Part shown: positions 24,701 through 37,267 of the stretch, in pieces | Layout of the letters: each line of letters opens with the position of its first letter | Numbering within the stretch: position 1 is the first letter of the stretch | From: Brassica napus | Taxonomy: Eukaryota > Streptophyta > Magnoliopsida > Brassicales > Brassicaceae | Length of the DNA: 64,000 nt | Assembly (NCBI RefSeq): GCF_020379485.1 | Contig: NC_063444.1 | Coordinates: 6,768,652-6,832,651, forward strand | Direction of reading: 5' to 3' | The notes under the pieces: generated by a model | Told to the model about the DNA's origin: nothing | Seen by the model: only the letters and a program-made list of their open reading frames with translations | Databases searched by the model: none | Translations under genes and position numbers: made by a program

Positions 24701-26646
24701 TTAGAGTATCTAAAAAAGAAACTATAGAACTTTAAATATAGAGTTTTTTGCTTTCCAAAAATAAACTTCAAAACTTCAAATTTAGAGTTTTGAGAAGTAA
24801 AACTTCAAATTTGAAGTTTCATAGTTACATTTTGGTTCTTACAATTAATTATACATCACATTTATGATTTTTAAGTATTTTCTTGTTTATCGTTTCAATC
24901 CTTCAATTTTTTATATCTCATAAATATTTTAATTTTTTTTTTATAAATTCAAGTTTTACACATAAAATTAAATTAAATTTTTAGATTAAGATTTATAATA
25001 TTTCAAAATTAGAATTCGACAACAAGTATATTACAAAAGAAACTTAATAAATGTTTTTTTTTAAAATATACATGAAGACATAATTATTACACAAATTTAA
25101 ATATTAAAACAAAACTAATAATCTGTTAAATTTTCTTCGGAACCTCCAAAATCTTGAAAATATCATCCAAACAAATTTTGTGTAACCGAAGATAGAGCAT
25201 TACATAAATAATTTTATGAAATAATGTGGTTTTTGCTTGTAGTATAATATTTAATTATGTATTTGTATTTATAATTTTATATTTTAGTGTATGATTATAT
25301 TATTTAATATTTCTGTAATATTTTTATATATATGCTAGTTATTTATAAAAATTTTACGGATTTGATTAATTATGACAAATATGAGGACTATAGTATAAAA
25401 TATAAATAATTTTGGGAAATTGCTACAAATACCACATTCATAGTATCACTTTTCATGTTTACACTAACTTTTAATGAAAAATAAAAGACATTTATATCCC
25501 TAAGGTTAACTAATCTAGACATAGAGTTTAGAGTTGAGGGGTGAGGTAGAGTTTTTGGAATGTGAAATTTTGGATTCTAATAAGTATATAAATAAATACT
25601 TAAAAATATAATTTAAAAAAAACTAGTTTCAAACATAATTTTTGATTTTCAAAACTTTTTTTTTGAAAAAACAAATTTAAAAAATAAAAATTACGAAAAA
25701 TAAAAAAATTAAAAAATTTTAAATTTGAAAGATTACAATTCGAAAACATAAAACAAAGTATTTTTTATTTATTTAAATAATTATTTATTATATATATAGA
25801 GAACAAGAGTATAAGAACCTTTTGTCACGTAATGAAGAAGTTTTTTTTGAAAATGTTCTTTAAATGATGGTAAAGATGAATAATATTACTATAAAAGTGG
25901 TAAATATGAAATTCTCCCAAGAATAAAAACAAAGAATTAAAAGAAAAGAATGATTCACAAAAAAGAAACGGCATAAAAAAGTCGTGTATATATATATATA
26001 TATTATGCATTTTTCAAATCCCGTGGATAGGAACTAATATCAAAGTAATTCTTATCAAATTTTTGGTTATTTTGACTGGATGAATCTTAGTGATGACTTA
26101 ATTATAATTAAGTCATAAGTTATTGGATGATTGTATCATTAACTATTTCTTTATTTTAGTGTGAGGAACTTATGAGTTTAAGTCTGAAGTTTTATTTTTG
26201 TAGAAGAATATCTTCAAACTTCAAATATAGAATTTTGGAAACTTTAAAATAGAGTCTTTTCGGAGATGTTCTTAACGCGTGGCTAATAGTTGTCATCTCA
26301 CTTTCTTAGGTCTAGTGTTAGTTTGTTCACTATGAATTAAACTAAACCTAATCATATATTAAGAACCTTTTTTGTGGGATTTTTAGATAGTCAGTTTAGA
26401 ATTCAATTTTTATAATCACAATGTCATTTCTACGGAATAAATTCACATTTGACAAAAACAAAATATACTAGGAATTAGGGTGACAAAAGTAGGAATTATA
26501 TAATGGATGATCTATAAAAGAAATATTTTTCATGAATATATATATATATATATATATATATGTTATTTTTAACGCTACAATTTCATATATATTGTTAGCT
26601 GACAAGTATTGCCATTTGCATAAAGTAATCTTATTTTAAGAAAAAA
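24701..26646. other. AT-rich intergenic, possible old MITE relic
   Basis: The edges (TTAGAGTATCT... at 24701 and ...GGAGATGTTCTTAA near 26258-26273) are weakly inverted and share AACTTTAAA-type blocks, so a decayed 1.5-kb MITE is possible. The middle is low-complexity. A (TA)n run lies at 26538-26561. No gene. Confidence 0.35.
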
Positions 26647-27991
26647 CTAGATTTCGACCCGCACAACCGTGCGGGTGTTTATTTTCATTTTATATACATA
26701 AATATTTTTTTTACATCATTTATGGTATATATATTTATTTAAGAAATTAATATATGCATTAAAAACATATTACATATTATTTTTGTATTTAATTTATATT
26801 CAGTTTTGACCCAACGACCTTCAAAACTAAGTTTTCTATTAGCAATATTTTTACATTTATTTATTTCAGATAATATATTATTATATATATAAAAGTCTAA
26901 GATATATCGATTTTTATACATGTATTATATAGTTTTTGAATGTTAAGTCGTTATATAATCGTATTATATTTTTAGCATAAATATTTTATATTTATAAAAG
27001 CTGTTTTTACAAATTTATCAATTTAATATAATGTTATCATATTTAGTTCAATATACTAATCTCATTTAATATGAACTATTATTATTATAAAATGATAAAA
27101 ATGTAATTTTTTTATTTTATAAATGATAACTAAACATATATATATTAATGCATAATAATAGTTCATTGCTAATTACGAAATTAGTTGAAATATTTACATA
27201 AAAATTTTGAAAATTAAGATAATGTTATAATATTTTCAAAAGATTTGTTAAAAAAATTATATATATATATATGTATATATTTATTTATATTTATATTTAA
27301 AATAAAAAGATATCATGCATAAATGATTTGTATTATTAACTTTGATGAAATACATGTTAATTTATATACGTGTATTATATAGTTTTCTAATATTAACACG
27401 TGTTACCTACATATTTTTAATGTTTTGGGTGCGCTGATGAAATTGGTTTTATCCCAACGTCATGGTTAATTGGACATCTCAACATTACGAATCAAGCCAA
27501 CAAACGCAACCATCATATAGTCATACATTTTAAACTGTTACACTATCTTTGTAAAGACATAAATCGATGTTACAGCAAAACCTTATATTTCAATTAAAAA
27601 CTTCTAAGATCTCGTCGGCAGCTGGATGGTTTCCGCTACCTTACTATGACCAGAGGCTTAATCCCTCAAATCCAATTCAATTTGACACCAAGTTCCTCGT
27701 GAACTCAACATCTTTTCTTTGTTGATTCTGAAGTTTTCTTCCAGGCTTCTCTCAAGAAGCGTTCACGGAGATACATGATATCAAATAACAAATCAATGGT
27801 TAACAATCACATTTATGTAATAGTTAATATCGAGTTAGTTATATATTGATGGGAATAAATAAGAGAATCAAATATATTGTTAAGATTTTACTATACACAT
27901 ACAAAAATGATATAAATAATTTTCTAGTGAAAAGTCTATTTCAAAATATCACACATAAAATAAGTCATGACTTCTATTTTAATAGATAAGA
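26647..27991 (-). mobile_element. Helitron, minus orientation
   Basis: On the minus strand it starts TCTTATCTATTAAAATAGAA after an A and ends CTAG before a T. The 3' hairpin ACCCGCAC-GGTT-GTGCGGGT is perfect. No transposase genes. The 27430-27790 part is GC-richer and could be captured sequence; I recognise no product. Confidence 0.85.
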
Positions 27992-28064
27992 TATAGAGTT
28001 AATAAATTGTTTATCCGGAAAAAGATCATATACTTGAACAAAATATTTTGAACCCGGATTGGTT

Positions 28065-28923
28065 AACAAACTCACCTTGATTCATGTGTGATATTTTAAT
28101 TTGGATTATCATTTAAATTTTATATTAAATGTATTTCCTTAATGCTAATATATAATCTTTTAACTACTTAAATTATAATATAATTTGATATCTTTTAATT
28201 TAAAATATAAATATATATATTTAATTTTTTTAACAAATGTGTTGAAAAACATTATAACAATATCTTAATTATCAAAAATTGTATATAAATATTTTCACTA
28301 ATTTTGTAATTAGTAATGAAATTAATGTTATTATAAATTAATATATATATACTCACTTATCTTTTATAAAATGAAAAAATTATATCAAATTTTACTATTT
28401 TATAGTTATATCTATCATTTTAAAATAAAACATTGTAATTAACTAAATATGATAAAATTATTTTAAACTGATAAATTAATATATTTTATTTTCACAAACA
28501 TTAAAAATTTATGCTAGAAATATAATATGTTGGTAGAATGAGTTTGCATTAGTAAATTAGATAATTCATGTATAAAATTAACTTATCTTAAATTTATATA
28601 TATATATATATAGTTATTATATTAAATGAATAAACATAAAAAAATATTGATAAAGAAAATCTAGCACTTTGAATTACGGATCAAGATATAATAATTGAAT
28701 AAAAAATAATGTTAAAATATATATAATAAAAATACCAAATATATGTGATTATTTGAAATAATCAATTAACTTACGGCATAAAAACTATCAAATTGTTATA
28801 CTTAAAATAATTATATATAAATATTTAAATATATAAGTAACTTAAAAAATATATTCTAATTATGTAAAAATATATATAAACATGAAAATTAATACCCGCA
28901 CGGTTGTGTGGGTCCAAATCTAG
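28065..28923 (+). mobile_element. Helitron, plus orientation, 5' end decayed
   Basis: It ends CCCGCAC-GGTT-GTGTGGG-TCCAAAT-CTAG, the same 3' hairpin family as the neighbour at 26647. Near the left edge is TTGATTCATGTGTGATATTTT, the conserved block that lies about 35 bp inside the 5' end of the Helitron at 9332, but the first bases do not match and an exact start cannot be set. Confidence 0.65.
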
Positions 28924-30821
28924 ATTAATTAATGGTCCAATATTCACATGCGTGAACATTTTTCAAAACAGTACGCAAATACTCGTGGAAAAAAGTACAT
29001 AAATAATTTATTACTTGATTTTGTTTAATAAAATTATAATTACATCCATAGTTTATATATTTTAATTCTATATAATTTTATATAAATTTGTATACATTAT
29101 TTATTTAATTTTTTTTTAAATTTTAGGTTTTAAATTTCATAAAATTATAATCACTATTCTATATAGATTTTTCTAATTTAAATATTTAAAAATAGATGAA
29201 AATTATTTATGAAAATTTCAATTTTTAATTTATGCATGTATATAAGTTTAGATTTCAGTGATAAGTTTTTGAAATAAAATAAAAGCGTTAGTTTGATCGG
29301 CTATATTTTTTAAAATTGATATCTAGCTTTATGCATTTCAGTAAGTAGGGAACGAAAAATAAAGATAAAATCAGTGTCCGTGTGCTTATTTTACCTGGAA
29401 GTACGGACACGAAGGCAATGGATTAGATAGATAGGCAAATGGAACACGCATCACGTGGTTTCAAACACTTCGATCACTCTGAAATTGCCATTCAAATCTA
29501 GCCAATTAGAGTCAGAACTTCTCATGTGGACACGTGCGATTCCCGCAGCTCAAACATCAATGTATGCTTTGATAACTCCATGTGATCATTTCAGCTAATT
29601 TAAAAATGTGCTTTAATGTGTTTGTTTTTAATGAAACTAAGGGTTTAAGACTAATTTAACCGATTAAGCTACTCAAATTACTGAAACTAGTATAAACTGA
29701 GTACTAATCGATTGTAAATAAGGATTGTTGCTTTAACATGATTACCGAAAAAAAGAAGGATTGTTGTTACTTTGTATATAATAATATGCCATTGACACAC
29801 ATCAAAGTCATTGTTTTTAAATTAATGGAACTATTATGATTAGTTAACAATTGTTTTAATTATAATTAATCTATAAAAAAACAACCTAAAAAGATAACTG
29901 GAACCAGTAGAATTCCGGTTAACTGGAAAACAGTGGTTCTCGGTTATAAGGATCCGACAAAAAGATAACAACATGCACATTGAAAAATCAGAAAAAAAAA
30001 CATTGTGGAAAAAAGATATGGAAGCAGAAAGCTCTGACGCCAATGAACAGTACTAGTGATAGACAAAACCGATTATTCGTGACTTCACAGGACCAGGCCC
30101 CAAACTAGCATGAGGATCCGTCGACACTTCACCGCTAGAGACAAGACCACTATCGGAGGAGTCCCGCATCCACAAACGCCATGATCTAGAAGAAGAACGG
30201 ACTTAACCGCTGCAAATTGCTTTGTAGCTTCGCTGTCTCACATGTACGAGAAAATAATCCGCGCCAGAAAGGAAATGTATCCCGAGGAACCGCCATTCCC
30301 ACAACTAGTGTCTTCATCGGCGCTTTCACTTTCGACATTCGAAAAAACTAAGCCATGATGACTAACTTGCGGATCCTACGGCCACTCCATCATCCTTAAA
30401 TAGAGTGTGTGGGCCATTGAATCCGATGAGCCACCATGAATATGGAGTTTTCTTAGAAGTCACGTCACCAATATTTGATAATTCACCATAATTTACCATT
30501 TAATTCACCACAGTTTAACTTTCAAATCTACATCAATAAAATTAAATATACTCTTTTTTATGAAGATATTTCATCAAATAGTACACCAAAATTTGATATT
30601 TCACCATAATATTTTAAAATTTTATTAAATCTTCTCTTTTTTATAATGTTCTTTAGATCAAATATATTAATGTATTATTCCATAATTAAATGATTCATTT
30701 TAAATCATAAAAATTAAACATAATTTCTTAACAATTTTTAAAAAAATGTATTTGGTTATACTAAAATATATTAAAGCAAAATTTTATTTTTAAATATATA
30801 TAAATTAAGTAATAACATCTT
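28924..30821. other. Intergenic with two GC-richer patches
   Basis: 29380-29560 contains CACGTGG and ACACGTGCG G-box-like motifs; 30060-30450 is GC-richer with TCCGTCGACACTTCACCGC and similar phrases reminiscent of 8520-8870, probably decayed TE. No gene with a recognisable domain. Confidence 0.35.
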
Positions 30822-31049
30822 CACTACAAGAAAACAGCGGTATTCTGACGGACATTCCCACGGAAAATGAAATCCTCGGAATTTCCGAGGATATTCCGAG
30901 AAAACCCAAAATTTGGCTTCCTCGGAATTTCCTCGGAATATACCGACGGAATTCCAAGGAAATATAAATCCGTCGGAATATTCTTATGAAATACCGAGGA
31001 AAAATGTGTTCCTCGGAAAAAACCGATGAATTCCGAGGATATAATATTC

Positions 31050-31565
31050 TTATACTCGATCGATCGATGCGTTTTTGGACATATATCCATCGATCGATCC
31101 GTTTATAAAAAAACGTTCGAGATTTTGTTCATTCGATCTATTGGATATCCACATCGATCGATGGGATAATCTAATCGATCGATCACATTGTTACGCTTTG
31201 GTCCATCTTAGTGATCGATCGATCCATTTTGGGATCGATCGATCACATTGTTACCCCAAACCCTGTTTCCTCGGAAAAGCCTCGGAATATTCCGAGGAAA
31301 TTGCGAGGAAAACTTGATATACTCGATCGATCGATGCATTTTTGGACATATATCCATCGATCGATCCGTTTATAAAAAAACGTTTGAGATTTTGGGATCG
31401 ATCGATCACATTGTTACCCCAAACCCTGTTTCCTCGGAAAAGCCTCGGAATATTCCGAGGAAATTCCGAGGAACACTTGATATACTCGATCGATCGATGC
31501 GTTTTTGGACATATATCCATCGATCGATCCGTTTATAAAAAAACGTTTGAGATTTTGTTCATTCG
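31050..31565. repeat. Three-copy ATCGATCGAT-containing repeat
   Basis: A block of about 75 bp, beginning ACTCGATCGATCGATGC, passing through GGACATATATCCATCGATCG and ending AACGTTTGAGATTTTG, occurs near 31056, 31320 and 31483, separated by copies of the CCTCGGAATATTCCGAGG motif. The many overlapping open frames here are repeat translations, not genes. Confidence 0.85.
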
Positions 31566-32219
31566 ATCTATTGGATATCCACATCGGAATTTGTTTTTCC
31601 TCAGAATTTCCTCGGAATATTCCGAGGCTTTTCCGAGGAAACAAGGTTTTTAAATCGAAAACAACGTTTTTAGGTTTGAATAACACTTATATAACCCTTT
31701 TTAAGTGTCTTAGACTTATTATGTAGTCAAAAATTTGTTTCTTACCCTATAATAAACACTTTTCCGATTGTATGAACGAATTCCCCATAACATAAGAGAA
31801 ACACTTATACACTTTAATGAACGGTAAAGGGAATACTTACAATTCGTTTTGAAATTTTGTTATTTCATGGTTTATGATCATCTATACAAAGATTCCTCAA
31901 TGGTATGCATTGCATTTGTATAAGAAATGATATAGGGCAAAAAAATTTGATGTTTTGAAACCCCAAACATGTGTTCCTCGGAATTTCCTCGGAATATTCC
32001 GAGGAAATTCCGAGGAACAATATAAATTAATAGAAATACATGCACATGATATTCTTTTTCCTCGAATTAATGAAAATATTCCGAGGAAATTCCGACGGAT
32101 ATTTAAGTTGCCGTCAGAATTTCCTCGGAATATTTTCATTTAACCGGGCAAACAAGCCGCCAAATATTTCGCGAAAATTGAAATTGAAAATACTGAGGGA
32201 ATTATCCGTCGGACCCTAG

Positions 32220-32356
32220 GTTTTATAAACTCGAAACGCATCTTCTTCCCCATTTCTCTCTTCTTCCTCTCCGGCGATCTCTCTCTCCTTCTGGCGTTCT
32301 CCACCTTCTCTCGCGACGATCTCTCCGGCGAATCCTTTCCATTCCCTTACAAATCA
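32220..32356 (+). pseudogene. Leader and first exon of a deleted TnpA-like gene
   Basis: A CT-rich leader (TTCCTCTCCGGCGATCTCTC) runs to AAATCAT and is followed by a GTAAGG splice donor, matching the layout of the intact TnpA-like gene of element 4 (leader, AAATCAT, GTAAGA). In both, the initiator codon would be split AT^G. All later exons are missing here, so no protein can be made. Confidence 0.6.
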
Positions 32357-32569
32357 TGTAAGGACCATATCCCACTCTCTTAGGTCCTATTTGTTAGGTT
32401 TGTAAGTAGATTTGATGATTTTAAAAGTTTTTTGATAGATTTTTGTTAGGGTGATTGGGTAGGATTGTGATTTGTTGTGTAATAGGTTTAGAATTGTGAC
32501 TTGATTGTGTTGAATTGATTTAGAACTTTTTTATAAATTGTTTATTATTTTTGTATTTACGAAACGTTT

Positions 32570-33290
32570 TTTCTATATAAATTCGATTTTACAAAACGTT
32601 TTTTGTATATAAATTTGATTTTTGGATTTATAAAAGATGATTTCATATTTATAAAAATATTTATATTTATTAAAACTAATTTTGTATTTATAAAACATTT
32701 TTTTGATTTATAAACACAATTTTTTTGTTTTTTTATTTATAAAAACTATTTTTAAATATACAAAACGTTTTTTGTATATAAATTTGATTTTTGGATTTAT
32801 AAAAGATGATTTCATATTTTAAAATTAATTTTGTATTTATAAAACATTTTTTTGATTTATAAACACTATTTTATTATTTTTTGTATTTATAAAAACTATT
32901 TTGTATTTATAAAAAGATGATTTCATATCTATAAAAATATTTATATTTATAAAACTAATTTTGTATTTATAAAACATTTTTTGATTTATAAACTCTATTT
33001 TATTATTTTTTTTGTATTTATAAAAACTATTTTGTATTTATAAAAAGATGATTTCATATCTATAAAAATATTTATATTTATTAAAACTAATTTTGTATTT
33101 ATAAAACATTTTTTTGATTTATAAACACTATTTTATTATTTTTTGTATTTATAAAAACTATTTTGTATTTATAAAAAGATGATTTCATATTTATAAAAAT
33201 ATTTATATTTATTAAAACTAATTTTGTATTTATAAAACATTTTTTTATTTATAAAAACTATTTTATTATTTTTTGTATTTTAAATATGTT
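32570..33290. repeat. About 150-bp tandem repeats in intron remnant
   Basis: At least four imperfect copies of an AT-rich unit containing AAAAAGATGATTTCATAT and ATTTATAAAACATTTTTTTG. It sits where the first TnpA-like intron is expected. Element 4 has its own different repeat (TTTTTGATTTTTAAAAACG) in the matching intron. Confidence 0.75.
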
Positions 33291-33690
33291 TTCTATTTCA
33301 ATTTTAATTTTATATTTTCGAATTTCAATTTAAAAAAATAAATTTATAATTTTTTTTTTAATTTTGGAAATATTCCGAGGAAGTTTATCCCTCGAGATAT
33401 TCCGACGACATCGAGGACTTTCCGACGATCCGAGGAAGTTTATCCCTCGGGATATTCCGACGACATCTTCCTCGGAATATTCGGAGGACTTTCCGACGAA
33501 CTTGTGGTCCTCGGAAATTCATTTCCTCGGAATTCCTTCAGAAATTTCCGAGGGATTTCCGAGGAAAAATGAATTTCCGAGGAGTTATTTCCGAGGACTT
33601 TTTTCGTCGGTATGTCGTCGGAATAGCGTTATTCCGACGACATACCGACGATTTTTTTCCTCAGTATGCCGCTGTTTTCTTGTAGTGCTT

Positions 33691-35372
33691 CAACATATAT
33701 ATATATATATATATATATATTGGTTGAAAATGAATATTAAAAATTATTTATTATTCTCATAGCTTTGATGTATGTGACACTAAAATAAACTAGAAATATT
33801 ATGCCTAAGACACTAAAATAATAGAATTATTAGATATAATTATACTAATATATATATACATACTAAGTTTAGAATTTATTAAAAAATATAAATTTAATGA
33901 ATAATTGTTATCTAATATACTATAAACAATAATTTAATATTTTCTATATGTGAAAGTTATTTATTTCAAACAAAATAAGAATATTAATTAATAAATAAAA
34001 AAAAAATATATATATATATATAATAATATATAATAATAAAAACTAATATATGATATAAAAAATATAATAAATACAATGTGAAATTATATTTAAATTTTAT
34101 ATTTATTTCAAAACTATAATTAGTTATTCGGTAGTCAAGTATAATAACATATGCAAGATTCGAACAAAATTTATAGTGCCAAATAATAACTATATGTATT
34201 AGGTTTTAATCTGCCTACTTATGTAAAACAATTGCTATAATAAATTGGGGTTTTCATAGTTTAAAGAAATTTTTTTAAGAAGAAATGTATAAAAGTTGCC
34301 ACTAAATTCAAGAAACAACATATGAATAAAAAATAATAATTCATGTTTTATATGTTAAATTGGCCACAATTTTAAGAAATCATATTCTACTTATTATCAA
34401 AGTTAAAGTAATAAATATTGAAAACAAAATAATCAAATTTAAATTTTATGAGATTTTTAATGGTAAAACATTATATGATTAGTAAATAGATGCTCCCCAT
34501 ATTAATACCACTTATAAATGAAAAAACAATTCAGATATAAATAAAAGATATATAATTATTATGTTCAAATAAATGTGGAAAACTTAAAATGTTACATACT
34601 GAATCTAGAAGAAACTCAATCATAATTATATATTAATATGAAAGCAAAAGGTACATACATGCATAGTCCAACCGAGAAATGTAATATAAAACAATCCAAC
34701 AAGAAACACACAAGAGTATAAATGAAACTAAATGACTTAATTACACCCAAAAAAAAAAAAAAAAAAAAACTAAATGACTTACAATAGGGTAAATATTTAG
34801 AAGATTTACACTGCTAAAATAAAAACATAACATAATCCCATTCAAATATCTCAACTACAACGAAACTAATACTGAATCGGTAACAATAAAAAATTTCAAT
34901 GGAAAATACTAAAACACATAAATAAAGATTCTCATATAATATAATATCAAACCCTTCAACATAAATGTAAAACATAAATGTAAAATGGTAAATGAAAAAT
35001 TGGATGAAACCTGGTTCGATCTCTGTTTGCCACTCCAACTACCTTATACGGTGAGAATACGTGGAGTGCGGTGGGTTTTATGGGACTAATCGGTTGACCT
35101 TACTCACCGGATACCATCATTGTCGGAAAGAAAAAATTGGATGAAACAAATTCTTGGCACCCCTTCGCAGACCAACGGCTAATATAGTTATAACTTATAG
35201 GGTCTAAACTATGTCTCTAATGGCCCATTTGAAACAAACGCCAGCATCGACATTCACCTTTTATATGGGCCGACATTTCTCATTGATTGTATAATTCCTA
35301 AGGAAAAACCAGGTCGCTTTTCCTTTAGTGTAATTTAGTTGAGATCTAACTAAACTGCCAACGGTGTTTCAA

Positions 35373-35403
<31 letters not shown>

Positions 35404-35770
35404 TGCCAACGACACCAATGCACCACTAACTTTAATATGGTAAATATCTATCGGACATTAAGATCACATCATTTTCAGCTCTTCTGGTCTTTTTATATTT
35501 CCTTTTCTGCTTTCCCCAAATTTGATTGTTTTTATAATTCCGGAATTTTAAACTTTTCATTTGGTACAAGAAAAGTTATTTTTCCTACATAAAAAACATT
35601 GAAATAGATCTTTATTAAAGGATCAATGAGGTGAATAACCAAACTGAAGTGTTAAATTAAGCAAATGTGCAATATTTTTAAAAATTTGTGAATCGATACA
35701 TCAGGTGGGAGTAAATGACTTTCGTATACTTCAGAGAAAATATCAATCCTACGCAATAGTAGTTCAAATG
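33691..35770. other. AT-rich intergenic, no gene seen
   Basis: (TA)n at 33696-33721, poly(A) tracts at 34750-34768 and 35370-35397. The open frame 34814-35038 is hydrophobic low-complexity sequence. A GC-richer stretch at 35010-35130 with GTGAGAATACGTGGAGTG may be an old repeat. Confidence 0.4.
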
Positions 35771-36660
35771 GAAAGGGGTTATAATATGATCACGTTTATT
35801 TGTTGTGGGTGTGAGAGGGCCACGTAAAGGTAAGCGGGGTACCACAAATTTGTCATTCTAATCATGTACGTGGTGATTGTATAACCACTGATATTCATTT
35901 TAGTTGCTTCTCTATAAAACGAAGGGAAACCCTGAGATCTCCAACTCCACATACACATGCATTTCTTCGTAATCTCGCTGCGGCGATCCATTGGGGCAGC
36001 TGGAGAACTCTCTACAGCCAGAGTCACATTGTACAGATTTTTGAAATGCAAAGGTGCTAGACAAAATCTGGAGATCCGTGGCACTGGTAGTAGCGAGTCT
36101 TCTTGCTACATCAATAATTCTTTATAAAACCGGCAGTAGAGGGTTGTGAGAAGACGATGCAGGCATTTACCGGTTTTATAGTACTGGTATAACGATCCCT
36201 AGTTTTTGGAAAGTAATTTTTCTTTTTGAAGCACCGCTGAAAACGGTGGTAACTATGAAGCACGGTGATGGTTGATGTTATAAACCGCCTAAGTTTGATA
36301 TGTGAAACCAAATTGAGTTAAACAATTAAACGATGGACTTTTTTTTGGGAAGAGAGTTTAGTACATTTTACCAAATTCCGGTTAAAGGTAACGTGGGCCT
36401 GAAAGGATTAGAGGGAAGAAGGATATACCAGATTTGAAACGGAAATCTGGGCACTGACTGATGATTGGCCTTACCAGACTGATTGCACAGGGTAGTATTG
36501 GTAATCATTTTACCAGTAACCAGCTCACACTCCAGATTTTAAAGAACACTTAAGTTCAAATCCATATAGCTGTAACCTCAAAGAAGGAAGAAAATAGGTT
36601 ATATTGTGAGGGGAGTAAAAGAATTTAGTATCTGAAGTTGGAAACATGAAGCGGTCCTAT
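35771..36660. repeat. Left non-coding part of the large MULE (approximate edge)
   Basis: Motifs AAAACCGGCAGTA, TTACCGGTTTTATA, TTCCGGTTAAAGG and TTACCAGTAACC mark it as the same CCGGTWA-rich DNA that flanks the MULE transposase on the far side (55130-56210). CACTA element 3 interrupts it at 36661. I could not find a terminal inverted repeat, so the left edge is only a guess from composition. Confidence 0.45.
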
Positions 36661-36689
36661 CACTACAAGAAAACATAAATTTAACGATA

Positions 36690-37100
36690 GCGGTTTTTCT
36701 CGTGAGTTCGTCGTAAAAGAGGGTTACGAGTAATTAGCGAGGAAACGGGTTTCGTCGTTATACGTTCGTCGTAACGCATATTTCCTCGCTAATTTATCGT
36801 AAAATAGCGAGGAAACCATTTCGTCGTAAAAACGAAGAAAACAAATCGTCGTAAAGACCACGTAGACAAACCACGTAAGAATGTCGCTACCGTTCCTCGT
36901 AAATACCACGAAAGCATTTCCTCGTAAACGACACGTACATATCTCGAAAGTATTTCCTCGTAAAATTCACGTAATTACCTTGAAATGTTTTCCTCGTAAT
37001 TTTCACGTAAATACCTTGAAAGTATTTCCTCGTAAAATACTCGTTTAACATTTCTCGTGATTTCCTCGTAAATGTTCAACGTAAATAAGTCGTAGATTAG
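36690..37100. repeat. Left subterminal repeats of CACTA element 3
   Basis: About 20 copies, in both orientations, of CTCGTAAA, TTCGTCGTAA and related 8-10-mers. By analogy with En/Spm these are binding sites of the TnpA-like protein. Confidence 0.8.
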
Positions 37101-37267
37101 CTATGAATCTACTTCATTTTATTATTTAACAAATTTAAAAATATAATTAAAAAATATTTAAAATTATTTAATTTATTAATAAAATTAAAATTTAAAAAAT
37201 AAATAAATACGCAAATATTTTATATATAAATAAGTTTTGAATTTATAATACAACCACAGAAAAAAAA

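Larger units (their letters stand above)
30822..33687 (+). mobile_element. CACTA element 2 (non-autonomous)
   Basis: Both ends read CACTACAAGAAAACAGCGG on their own strand, with target duplication CTT (30819-30821, 33688-33690). Subterminal DNA is packed with TTCCTCGGAATATTCCGAGG palindromes. No transposase exon is present. What remains of a gene is the leader and first partial codon of a TnpA-like gene (32220-32356) with its AT-rich first intron. Mobilisation would have to come from a related element. Confidence 0.92.

Noticed and set aside
31075..31653. Cluster of overlapping ORFs on both strands
   Set aside because: All translate the ATCGATCGAT and CCTCGGAATATTCCGAGG repeats of CACTA element 2.
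33364..33762. 132-codon ORF
   Set aside because: Reads through the subterminal repeats of CACTA element 2 and into a TA microsatellite.
35779..36084. Minus ORF ending with LYVALSHPQQIN, resembling the Helitron/PIF1 helicase tail LYVALSR
   Set aside because: Only six residues match, no other helicase motif nearby, and the region belongs to the CCGG-rich MULE end.
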